Positions 26,102-34,044 of a stretch of 37,799 bases of DNA are shown piece after piece. Position 1 is the stretch's first letter. Each line of letters opens with the position of its first letter. Origin of the DNA: Parvularculaceae bacterium. Its GTDB lineage: Bacteria > Pseudomonadota > Alphaproteobacteria > Caulobacterales > Parvularculaceae. Under the pieces are notes generated by a model. It did not search any database. It had not been told where the DNA came from and worked only from the letters and a program-made list of their open reading frames with translations. The stretch is from positions 1 to 37,799 of the forward strand of contig JAJFFW010000055.1 of the NCBI GenBank assembly GCA_021776435.1. The letters run 5' to 3'. Both the position numbers and the translations under genes were made by a program.

Positions 26102-28345
26102 GTGAGTGCGATGTTTGATCGAGCGCAAATTCTGGACAAAGCCTTTCGGGAGAGAGTCACCTCGGGGCTTCTACCCACGGCTCGGGCGAACCGCGCGGTG
26201 ATAGCGAACAATCTGAAACCGACCGAGCTGGTTGACTTGTTCGATAGTCAATTGATGAGCCGTCATCTCGATTTTATGGCCCGGCGCACTAAGGGAAAAA
26301 CGTTTTATTCGATCGGCAGTTCCGGCCATGAAGGGATGGCGGCGGTTGCGAAATCATTTCGTCAGAACGATATGGCGTTCCTGCACTACCGTGACGGCGC
26401 CTTTCTCATCCAACGTAAGAAACAAACGCCCGGACTGACGCCGCTCCATGATATGACGCTCTCGTTTGCGGCGTCGCGTGAGGACCCGGTCTCGGGTGGG
26501 CGCCATAAAGTGTTAGGCTGCGCAGACACTTTTGTGCCGCCACAGACAAGCACGATTGCCTCGCATTTGCCCAAGGCGGTGGGCGCGGCGCATTCTCTGG
26601 GCCTCGCCAAAAAGCTGAAGCTGCCGGGCCGCATTTTGTCGGACGACGCGGTCATTTTGTGTTCTTTCGGTGATGCATCATCAAACCATTCAACGGCTCA
26701 GGGGGCGATCAATTCCGCCGCCTGGGCGTCGTATCAATGTTCTCCCATGCCGATCGTGTTCATCTGTGAGGATAATGGCATCGGCATATCGGTGCGGACG
26801 CCTCGCGGTTGGATTGAAGCGAATTTCGGGACGAAGCCCGGTCTTCATTATATTGCCTGCGACGGCGTGGATTTGATCGACGCTTATCGGGGTGCATCCG
26901 AGGCGGCGGCATATGCACGCGCCAGGCGCAAGCCTGTTTTTCTTCACATGCGAACCGTCCGGCTTATGGGGCACGCTGGCGCGGATATTGAGGCCGCCTA
27001 TGCGACGTCGGAAGAGATCGAAGCGGCTGAACATGACGATCCGCTGCTTCACACGGCGCGCATACTGATCGAACATGGGGCGCTGTCAAAAGAAGACATC
27101 GTCGCGCGTTATGAAACGATGGAAAAACGCGTTGACCGTGTAGCGACGGATGCTTTTCAAAAACCACGGCTGGAAACCGCTACGGATATCATGTCGTCAA
27201 TCACTCCCGGCGCAATCGGCGTCACTGCGCCTCCCTTGCCGGACGAGAAATTGCGCGCCAAGCGATTCTCAAAAGACGCACGAAACTACGAAAAACCACA
27301 AACGCTCGCTAAGCATATCAACTTCGCCCTTGCGGATCTGATGTTGCAATATGAAAACGTCGCTCTCTTTGGCGAAGACGTTGCGCGCAAAGGCGGTGTT
27401 TACGGCGTGACGCAAGGGCTCCTTGATAAGTTTGGGCCTGCGCGGATTTTTGATACGGTACTTGATGAGCAGACTATTCTGGGTCTTGCCATCGGTATGG
27501 CGCACAACGGGTTTATTCCCATTCCAGAGATACAGTTCCTCGCTTATCTTCATAATGCGGAAGATCAAATCAGGGGTGAGGCCGCAACACTCTCATTCTT
27601 CTCAAATCGTCAGTATCGCAACCCGATGATTGTGCGTATCGCTGGCCTGGCTTATCAAAAAGGCTTTGGCGGTCATTTCCACAATGACAATTCACTGGCG
27701 GTCTTGCGTGATATCCCAAGCGTTATTGTAGCGTGCCCTTCGAATGGAGCGGATGCCGGGCCGATGTTGCGTACATGTTTAAAGCTTGCCCACGAAGAAG
27801 GGCGGGTGATCATTTTTATTGAACCGATCGCTCTTTATCAAACTGCGGATCTTCACGAGAGCGGTGACAAAAAATGGTTATCGAAATATCTCCCGCCCCA
27901 CGAGCAGGTTGAATTAGCGCTCGGTGAGATTGCTGTTCACGGTGATGGTGACGCACTTTGCATAATTACTTATGGCAATGGGTATTATCTCTCTTGCAAG
28001 GCGGAAAAAATTCTGGCCGAGAAACATAATCTGAGATGCAAAATTATAGATCTGCGGTGGCTTCAGCCCTTAAATGAAAACGCCATCATCTCAGCCGCCG
28101 CAAAGAGTGACCATATCCTGATTGTCGATGAATGTCGCAAAACGGGTTCCCTTAGCGAGCAACTTTTTACGCTGTTTGATGAACATGACCTGACGCAACC
28201 GCGCGCGCGCGTCACCGCAGAGGATTGCTTCATACCCCTTGGTCCGGCCGCAAATCATGTCCTGCCGAGCGTTGAGAGTATCGTCGAGGCGGCGCTCGGT
28301 CTTTGCAAAACAAAAAATAAAAAAACACAGAGGCGCAAAGCATGA
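26102..28345 (+). CDS. Fused alpha/beta TPP-dependent 2-oxoacid dehydrogenase E1
   Basis: The protein has 747 aa. The N-terminal half (to about residue 370) is an E1-alpha: HYRDGAFLIQR, SHLPKAVGAAHSLGLAKKL and the TPP-binding region CSFGDASSNHSTAQGAIN (Gly-Asp at 190-191). ICEDNGIGIS and LMGHAGADIE complete the alpha half. The C-terminal half is an E1-beta: NVALFGEDVARKGGVYGVTQ, IFDTVLDEQTILGLAIGMA, FGGHFHNDNSLAVL and CIITYGNGYY. Such fusions decarboxylate branched-chain or other 2-oxoacids and normally pass the acyl group to an E2 lipoamide; no E2 or E3 gene is in this window. The start is either GTG 26102 (AAAAGG ten bases upstream) or ATG 26111. It overlaps the next gene by ATGA and leads a three-gene operon. 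Confidence 0.88.
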   Translation: MSAMFDRAQILDKAFRERVTSGLLPTARANRAVIANNLKPTELVDLFDSQLMSRHLDFMARRTKGKTFYSIGSSGHEGMAAVAKSFRQNDMAFLHYRDGAFLIQRKKQTPGLTPLHDMTLSFAASREDPVSGGRHKVLGCADTFVPPQTSTIASHLPKAVGAAHSLGLAKKLKLPGRILSDDAVILCSFGDASSNHSTAQGAINSAAWASYQCSPMPIVFICEDNGIGISVRTPRGWIEANFGTKPGLHYIACDGVDLIDAYRGASEAAAYARARRKPVFLHMRTVRLMGHAGADIEAAYATSEEIEAAEHDDPLLHTARILIEHGALSKEDIVARYETMEKRVDRVATDAFQKPRLETATDIMSSITPGAIGVTAPPLPDEKLRAKRFSKDARNYEKPQTLAKHINFALADLMLQYENVALFGEDVARKGGVYGVTQGLLDKFGPARIFDTVLDEQTILGLAIGMAHNGFIPIPEIQFLAYLHNAEDQIRGEAATLSFFSNRQYRNPMIVRIAGLAYQKGFGGHFHNDNSLAVLRDIPSVIVACPSNGADAGPMLRTCLKLAHEEGRVIIFIEPIALYQTADLHESGDKKWLSKYLPPHEQVELALGEIAVHGDGDALCIITYGNGYYLSCKAEKILAEKHNLRCKIIDLRWLQPLNENAIISAAAKSDHILIVDECRKTGSLSEQLFTLFDEHDLTQPRARVTAEDCFIPLGPAANHVLPSVESIVEAALGLCKTKNKKTQRRKA

Positions 28346-29385
28346 AGGAGACCGCCATCGTCGTTTGCCCAGGGCGTGGTACGTATAATGCGGGCGAACT
28401 CGGTTATCTAACGCGTCACCACGGCGCCCGCTCAGACTTCGTCGAGTCACTCGATGCGCTTCGCCGTGACCAGGCTCAGCCGACCCTGACCGCGCTTGAT
28501 GGAGCGGACACGTTTCGAGCCGGTCTTCACATGTCCGGAGATAATGCTTCGTTGCTGATCTATGCCTGCGCGCTCGCAGATTTTGCTGCGATCAATCGCG
28601 ACCGATATGACATTGTCGCGGTTACCGGCAATTCCATGGGGTGGTATTTGACGCTTGCCTGCGCTGGCGCATTGTCCCTTCTCGACGCTGGCCGCCTCGT
28701 CAATGAGATGGGCGCCTTGATGCATACGGATGGGGTCGGCGGACAAGTCATTTATCCGATGGTTGATGAAGATTGGCGCCCAGACCCGGCCAAACAGAAA
28801 GTCATCACTAGTGTGTTGGAGAAAGCCCGTGCAACACCGGGTGTGGATATACGAATTTCGATTAAACTCGGCGGCTTGCTTGTCTTCGCTGCAAATGATC
28901 AGGGCCTCGCGTTTCTAGCCGAAGAACTGCCTGTGACTGATCGGTATCCGATGCGATTGAATTACCATGCGGCATTTCACAGCGGGCTGCTCGATCATAT
29001 TCTTCCTATGGCGAAGGCGCGTAATTCAGCCAGTCATTTTGGTGATGCGCACATCCCGATGATTGATGGTAAGGGGCGTCTATGGTCGCCGTCGGCCTAT
29101 GACCCCGATGAACTTTATGACTACACGCTTGGCGCCCAGATAAATGAAACCTATAATTTCACTTGCGCCATTGATGTCGCTGTCAAAGAATTTGCGCCGG
29201 ACCGGGTCATTGTACTGGGGCCAGGGACGACGCTTGGCGCGCCCGTCGCTCAAGCTCTCATTTGCGACCATTGGCGAGGGATCGAAAGTAAAACCGCCTT
29301 TACGGCGCGACAAAAGACTGATCCTCTTATTTTAAGCATGGGGATTTGTGAGCAACGCTCTATCGTTGTAAGCGAGAAGAGTTGA
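28342..29385 (+). CDS. FabD-like acyltransferase
   Basis: The 347-aa protein resembles malonyl-CoA:ACP transacylases. The nucleophile Ser98 sits in VTGNSMGWYLTLACAGAL (GxSxG). Asp/Glu-rich NEMGALMHTDGVGG follows where FabD has its conserved R and Q segment. The catalytic His213 lies in LNYHAAFHSGLLDHI, matching the PFHS motif. DRVIVLGPGTTLGAP is like the ending of acyltransferase domains. It is coupled to the E1 gene by a four-base overlap, unlike housekeeping fabD, which sits with fabG and acpP. A role as acyl acceptor or donor partner of the E1 enzyme is inferred from context. N-terminal VVCPGRGTYNAGEL replaces the usual FPGQG motif. Confidence 0.78.
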   Translation: MKETAIVVCPGRGTYNAGELGYLTRHHGARSDFVESLDALRRDQAQPTLTALDGADTFRAGLHMSGDNASLLIYACALADFAAINRDRYDIVAVTGNSMGWYLTLACAGALSLLDAGRLVNEMGALMHTDGVGGQVIYPMVDEDWRPDPAKQKVITSVLEKARATPGVDIRISIKLGGLLVFAANDQGLAFLAEELPVTDRYPMRLNYHAAFHSGLLDHILPMAKARNSASHFGDAHIPMIDGKGRLWSPSAYDPDELYDYTLGAQINETYNFTCAIDVAVKEFAPDRVIVLGPGTTLGAPVAQALICDHWRGIESKTAFTARQKTDPLILSMGICEQRSIVVSEKS

Positions 29386-29480
29386 TCGTCGAGTTTTATG
29401 CCCGAATAAATCAGCCTGTCGGAACATGCGTACGATAAACGGGTTTTCAAAATAGACATGACCGAAATGGTGGAGAGAAT

Positions 29481-30944
29481 ATGCCTTTGCAGTTGAATGA
29501 TCCCTCTCTTTTGCGGTCGCAGGCTTATATCAACGGGGAGTGGACGGACGCCGACGATCGCTCCGCGCTGGGTATTACCAATCCGGCGACTGGCGATACC
29601 ATCGCACAAATGGCGAATTGCGGAACGGCGGAAACCCGGCGCGCGATCACCGCCGCGCAAAAGGCATTGTCTGATTGGCGGCGCAAAACGGCCAAGGAGC
29701 GAGCAGCGCTTTTACGAGCGTGGTTCGACTTGATGATTGCGAATCTTGAAGATCTCGCCCAAATCCTGACAGCTGAACAGGGCAAGCCACTGGCGGAAGC
29801 ACGTGGCGAGATTACTTATGGCGCCAGTTATATCGAGTGGTTTGCAGAGGAGGGGAAGCGGGTTTATGGCGACACCCTTCCGTCCCCATCCAATGATAAG
29901 CGCATCGTTTGCATTAAGCAGCCGGTTGGTGTTGTGGCCTGCATTACGCCCTGGAATTTTCCCAATGCGATGCTCACACGCAAGATCGCCCCGGCGCTGG
30001 CCGCCGGGTGTACGGTTGTGTGCAAGCCAGCCAATGAAACGCCCTTGTCGGCCTATGCGATCGCAGAGCTTGCTGAACGCGCTGGTATCCCGGCGGGCGT
30101 AATCAATGTTTTGAGTGGACGGACCGCAGAGATTGGGGAAGAGCTCACATCAAACCCGACTGTACGTAAGCTGACATTCACGGGCTCAACACCCGTCGGT
30201 AAGATGCTGATGGCGGCTTGTGCAGGTACGGTGAAGCGCACATCGATGGAACTTGGCGGCAATGCACCCTTCATCGTATTTGATGATGCTGATCTCGACG
30301 CGGCGATTGCGGGGGCGATGGCATCCAAGTATCGCAATGCCGGTCAGACGTGCGTGTGCGCCAATCGAATATTGGTGCAGGAAAGTGTCTTCGACATTTT
30401 CGCTGAAAAGCTGGTGGCGGCTGCGAAGACATTAACGATGGGCGATGGAGTGAAGCCAGGGGTAACCATGGGGCCGCTGATCAATGAGGGCGCCGCCAAT
30501 GGGGTGCTTGAAATCATTGATGATGCTATCAAAAGCGGCGCTAAAGTTGTGACCGGCGGGGGGCGTTCCGACCTCGGGCCTTGCTTTTTGGAGCCAACGA
30601 TTTTGACGCATGTTACCAAAGATATGCGCGTTTTCCGGGAAGAGATTTTCGGCCCGGTGGCGCCGCTCTTCAAATTCAAGACAGAAGACGAAGCCATCGC
30701 AATGGCCAATGATACGGAATTTGGCCTGGCGAGTTATTTTTATGCGCGCGATATCGGTCGTGTCTGGCGCGTCAGTGAGGCGCTCGAATACGGAATCATT
30801 GGCATTAATGAGGGCATCATCTCGAATGAAATGGCGCCATTCGGCGGCGTAAAAGAATCCGGTCAAGGGCGGGAAGGGTCTAAATACGGTCTCGATGATT
30901 ACCTTGAAATAAAATATCTCTGCATGGGTGGCATCGATCAATAA
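29481..30944 (+). CDS. gabD: NAD(P)-dependent succinate-semialdehyde dehydrogenase
   Basis: The 487-aa aldehyde dehydrogenase is close to GabD. Motifs are YINGEWTDAD at the N-terminus, GVVACITPWNFPNAMLTRKI, CKPANETPLSA and FTGSTPVGKMLM. The general base is Glu257 in MELGGNAPFIVFDDADLD, and the nucleophile is Cys291 in RNAGQTCVCANRI. The C-terminal part contains REEIFGPVAPLF, INEGIISNEMAPFGGVKESG, GREGSKYGLDDYLEIKYL and CMGG, typical of GabD. It oxidises succinate semialdehyde (or a similar short semialdehyde) to the acid. The gene follows the acyltransferase after 95 nt behind GGAGAG, probably within the same operon. No GABA transaminase is present in the window. Confidence 0.9.
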   Translation: MPLQLNDPSLLRSQAYINGEWTDADDRSALGITNPATGDTIAQMANCGTAETRRAITAAQKALSDWRRKTAKERAALLRAWFDLMIANLEDLAQILTAEQGKPLAEARGEITYGASYIEWFAEEGKRVYGDTLPSPSNDKRIVCIKQPVGVVACITPWNFPNAMLTRKIAPALAAGCTVVCKPANETPLSAYAIAELAERAGIPAGVINVLSGRTAEIGEELTSNPTVRKLTFTGSTPVGKMLMAACAGTVKRTSMELGGNAPFIVFDDADLDAAIAGAMASKYRNAGQTCVCANRILVQESVFDIFAEKLVAAAKTLTMGDGVKPGVTMGPLINEGAANGVLEIIDDAIKSGAKVVTGGGRSDLGPCFLEPTILTHVTKDMRVFREEIFGPVAPLFKFKTEDEAIAMANDTEFGLASYFYARDIGRVWRVSEALEYGIIGINEGIISNEMAPFGGVKESGQGREGSKYGLDDYLEIKYLCMGGIDQ

Positions 30945-31007
30945 AAAGGCGCCGTTTAGGAGGGGAATTTGACGAACGAATTTTTCTTCTAATGTCTGGT
31001 CTCATCC

Positions 31008-31814
31008 TTAAAAATCAAAGGCCAGAAAACGTAGATATCCGCCTGCCTGACCGATGAAGACCAAGGCGCCGGAGAACGCCAGGGCAGGTCCAAAGGGAAT
31101 AGGTGTTTGCCCGTCAATACGTGTGCCAACTAAATATACCGCGCCAACGCCCAAAAGAGCAAGGGTTGCGCCGAGAAAAACTGTTGGGGCAAGCGCCGCC
31201 CAACCGCTCCACGCCCCGAGTGCAGCTAATAATTTGGCATCGCCCAGGCCAAGTCCTTCTCGCCCACGCACATGTTTGAAAATCACGGCGATTCCCCAGA
31301 ACACGAAATAGCCAGCGATTGCGCCGACAACTGCATCTTGCAGCCTGATGAATCGATCTCCTATATTGACTATGATCCCGATAAGGATTAATGGGAGCGT
31401 TAAAACATCTGGCAAATAACCTGTTTCCCAGTCGATGGCGGCAAGGGCGATAAGGCTCCACAAAAACGTCGCCGCCAGCACGCCTGAAACAGTCAAGCCG
31501 AACAAAATGACAGCGCTGGCGCCAGAGACGGCGCCCAGAAATTCAACGATCGGGTAGCGAGGGCTAATCGCTGTATGACATTGCGAACATCGTCCGCGTT
31601 GGAGCAAATAACTCAACAATGGAATATTACGCCATGCGGGAATAGGTTTGCGACAGTGGGGACAATAAGAACGCGGGGTTAGCAAATTTCCTCGTGGCGG
31701 CGTGTCGTTTTCGACCAGTCCCCACATTGCGGGGCCGCGGTGGATGACCACATTCAAGAAACTACCAATCACAAGCCCAAACACGGCGCCTATCGTTGGT
31801 TGGAACCACTGCAT
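31008..31814 (-). CDS. Prepilin peptidase (PilD/GspO family)
   Basis: The 268-aa inner-membrane aspartic protease cleaves and N-methylates type IV prepilins or type II pseudopilins. The N-terminal methylase domain has GLVIGSFLNVVIHR and the zinc-type cysteines Cys51-x2-Cys54 and Cys76-x2-Cys79. The catalytic aspartates are Asp128 (AAIDWETGYLPD) and Asp192 in the GxGD motif (EGLGLGDAKLL). Six to eight transmembrane helices are evident. GAGG lies about six bases before the ATG. It converges on gabD (stops 63 nt apart). No pilus or secretion gene lies next to it, so it is an orphan here. Confidence 0.93.
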   Translation of the reverse strand: MQWFQPTIGAVFGLVIGSFLNVVIHRGPAMWGLVENDTPPRGNLLTPRSYCPHCRKPIPAWRNIPLLSYLLQRGRCSQCHTAISPRYPIVEFLGAVSGASAVILFGLTVSGVLAATFLWSLIALAAIDWETGYLPDVLTLPLILIGIIVNIGDRFIRLQDAVVGAIAGYFVFWGIAVIFKHVRGREGLGLGDAKLLAALGAWSGWAALAPTVFLGATLALLGVGAVYLVGTRIDGQTPIPFGPALAFSGALVFIGQAGGYLRFLAFDF

Positions 31815-32231
31815 GGGGGCCTCGTTTCTGGTTATCCTCAGATGAAATAGATTTTAGGCGCGGTCGCAGGGCTTCGCCGTGTGACCGTTCTATGTGTCAT
31901 AGGGAAGAAGCCTCAGTATGGGAACATCACTTTATTGCCTGTAACAGGACTTTATAAAAGAAAAAACTGCTCAGAGCAGCCGAAGGAAAGTTCCTTTATA
32001 ACAATCGGGTTTACAGCTTCAATCCTTACGCTGTTGAACATAAGAGCGCATGCTTGCCCCCAACATGATAATTACGTATTGTGAGCTATATCATCTTCTG
32101 GAATGCGATTGCAGGTTTGATCGCGCGTTCGGTTAAATCAAAACTGAGAGAGTCAGTATCGCGTAAGTTGTCTTCAAATATGTGTGCGACGCCAAGGCCT
32201 TAGCTTTTATCTCAAGGGGGAGGAAGGAGCG
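31815..32231. other. 417-bp divergent spacer upstream of the secreted-protein operon
   Basis: The spacer lies between prepilin peptidase (minus) and the operon starting at 32232 (plus). It holds three perfect palindromes (31938-31996, listed separately) and, at its end, the ribosome binding site GGAAGGAGC before ATG 32232. The frame 31881-32084 lacks a ribosome binding site and recognisable features. I could not place a convincing -35/-10 pair. Confidence 0.4.
31938..31996. promoter_or_regulatory. Cluster of three perfect palindromes
   Basis: CCTGT-A-ACAGG (31938-31948), CTGCTC-A-GAGCAG (31967-31979) and AAGGAA-AG-TTCCTT (31983-31996) are exact inverted repeats within 59 bp. The centres are about 30 and 17 bp apart. 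Their location in the upstream region of the secreted-protein operon makes operator sites plausible, but no regulator gene is next to them. Confidence 0.5.
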
Positions 32232-33440
32232 ATGACACACCGTTCAAGGGCGCTATTCTCGATTTTGAAAATAACGACAGTGACTTTTGTCGTTGTGGCT
32301 TTCTCTGTTACCGCAGCATGGGCTGTCTATAGACAACCCGTCGAATTGACGACGGCCAGCGGTGAGGAAATCCCACGCACCAGCATCTCCTTTTCGACCC
32401 CCACCGACGAAAGCGTAACGGTTGAAGAAGACGAAGATGATCCCAACCTGATCTGGCTGGTATTTCCGGGTGAGAGCGCAAATAGCGGAACTCTGACGAT
32501 TGATCGCCCGGAGGGGGCGGTTGAAATCTCGGTGCCCGCCGCGGGTCCCGGAGAAAAGATCGTTGTTGATCTTGATCTTGGCGTGGCGACATTGGCGCCT
32601 GTGGAATCCGGACTTTCTGACGCCGGTGACGCGAGTGACTCAAGTTCTACGCCATTAGGATCGGTAACGGAGGATCCATTTGTTTTTGATCTTGCCGAAT
32701 ATCTCCAGCCGATCGAGATTGGGCCTAAATCAGAAGTGGGAACGGAGAGTGCTGGCAGCAAAGCCCTGAAGGGCGCCGCCGGCGCCGCGTTCGGGCGGAT
32801 GCTGGGCGGCGGCGGAGGGCGGTCGTCGTCGGGCTCGTCCGGCCCGAAAACCAGACGCGATCCGACCCGCAAACAGGATCCGACCAGCCTGGTTGATCCG
32901 GAGTCGGAAACCGGCATCGGCGTCAGGACGAAATGGACCGATGACGGATTGCTTGTCAGCACCAATATCGAAGATTCCGATGATCGCGGCACCTTTCATT
33001 ATGTCTATCTTGTCGATGAGACCGGCCGTCAATTAGCGCCGAAAATGATCGAGACCTACAAGATCTGGCAAAAGCACACCCTCACGGTCAGCTGGACGAG
33101 AAGCGAATATGTCGACGGCGGGCTTGTCAGCCAGACCTCTGGCGGCTGGACCGAGAGCTGGACGAAGGATCTCGGCATCTTCACGCGTCAGAGCCACGGC
33201 GAAGGCGCGCAGGCGCCCGGCATCTGGCAAATGGTCGGCTATGATCGCGCCCATGCCGGGCTGCGCAGAATTGGAACCACATTCGATCTGAGCCCTGAGC
33301 AATTTGCTGAACTCGGAAAAGTATACCTCATCGTTCATCTCACACGACCAAGCCTTGACCCAGTAATCACCGCGCCATTTGCGGTATCGTTTACACCCGA
33401 TGGCGGCGGCGGTGTCGACCTCACCCCATATGCGCCGTGA
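32232..33440 (+). CDS. Secreted protein of unknown function with Gly/Ser-rich linker
   Basis: The 402-aa protein has a signal peptide (MTHRSRALFSILKITTVTFV, probable cleavage after Ala31 in TAAWA). The mature N-terminal part is acidic and beta-rich (SVTVEEDEDDPNLIWLVFPG). A glycine-zipper-like KGAAGAAFGRMLGGGGG and a Ser/Gly linker lie near residues 180-205. The C-terminal domain, about 225-395, contains RTKWTDDGLLVSTNIED, FHYVYLVDETGRQLAP and APGIWQMVGYDRAH, which look like an Ig-like or carbohydrate-binding beta-sandwich. I do not recognise the family. The start is set by GGAAGGAGC just before ATG 32232, rather than the longer frame from 32184. It is the first gene of an operon with the next three. 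Confidence 0.75.
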   Translation: MTHRSRALFSILKITTVTFVVVAFSVTAAWAVYRQPVELTTASGEEIPRTSISFSTPTDESVTVEEDEDDPNLIWLVFPGESANSGTLTIDRPEGAVEISVPAAGPGEKIVVDLDLGVATLAPVESGLSDAGDASDSSSTPLGSVTEDPFVFDLAEYLQPIEIGPKSEVGTESAGSKALKGAAGAAFGRMLGGGGGRSSSGSSGPKTRRDPTRKQDPTSLVDPESETGIGVRTKWTDDGLLVSTNIEDSDDRGTFHYVYLVDETGRQLAPKMIETYKIWQKHTLTVSWTRSEYVDGGLVSQTSGGWTESWTKDLGIFTRQSHGEGAQAPGIWQMVGYDRAHAGLRRIGTTFDLSPEQFAELGKVYLIVHLTRPSLDPVITAPFAVSFTPDGGGGVDLTPYAP

Positions 33441-33486
33441 AAATGTGCGCCGTGGATCAAATTTGCCCGTCCCTTGGAGAAGCGCT

Positions 33487-34044
33487 ATGCAGAAAACCAA
33501 CAGAGTCAGCTTTCCTATCTTTGTCGAAGCGCTCGCCATGGTCTGGCGCGCGATGCAAGCAATCGCGATTGCAGCGATCCTGACCGGCATGACGAGCGGA
33601 GCGGCCATCGCGGCGGCGCCGGACGATTTTAAAATCGTGCTTTCAACAAGTCCGCGTGCGCCCAGCGATCCGTTCGGCAGACAGACCGTAGAGATCAAAT
33701 CTGACGGCTCAGTTTGGTTGTCTTCTGTGAAAACATCGCACGGCGATTCACCGGAACGAAAAATCAAAATCAAAAAGGCGGCGGTAGACCGGATCTGGAC
33801 GGCGGTGGAAGAACGCGATTTCTTCAACCTCAAACCGGAATATCGCGATGAGGAGATCAGGGGCGGCGACTTCGCCGCAATCACTGTTTGGGCGAATGGA
33901 AACAAGCACCAAGTCAAAACCGTTAATATCCGCGTCACGGATTTTGATTTCGTGACGATTGCGATCAATGAAGAACTGCCTAAGGATCGGGTGGTTGTCT
34001 ACAACGCTTTATTCATCCTTGAATACACGGCGGTGCAGAGATGA
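33487..34044 (+). CDS. Small secreted protein, unknown function
   Basis: The 185-aa protein has an N-terminal signal (hydrophobic about residues 16-43, ending GAAIAAA). The mature part is a compact alpha/beta domain: DDFKIVLSTSPRAPSDPFGR, TVEIKSDGSVWLSS, KIKKAAVDRIWTAVEERDFF and VKTVNIRVTDFDFVTIAINE. The pattern of a strand pair followed by a helix ending in an x-x-F-F-x-L step resembles small DUF domains that measure 'value per residue', but I cannot name one. GGAG lies eight bases before ATG 33487; the frame is open further upstream (33379), overlapping the previous gene. Its stop overlaps the start of the metallopeptidase gene (ATGA), so they are coupled. Confidence 0.7.
   Translation: MQKTNRVSFPIFVEALAMVWRAMQAIAIAAILTGMTSGAAIAAAPDDFKIVLSTSPRAPSDPFGRQTVEIKSDGSVWLSSVKTSHGDSPERKIKIKKAAVDRIWTAVEERDFFNLKPEYRDEEIRGGDFAAITVWANGNKHQVKTVNIRVTDFDFVTIAINEELPKDRVVVYNALFILEYTAVQR

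Noticed and set aside
33033-33968. 311-codon minus-strand open frame
   Set aside because: It lies antisense to two genes that have signal peptides and ribosome binding sites. Its translation shows no domain pattern and it has no ribosome binding site.
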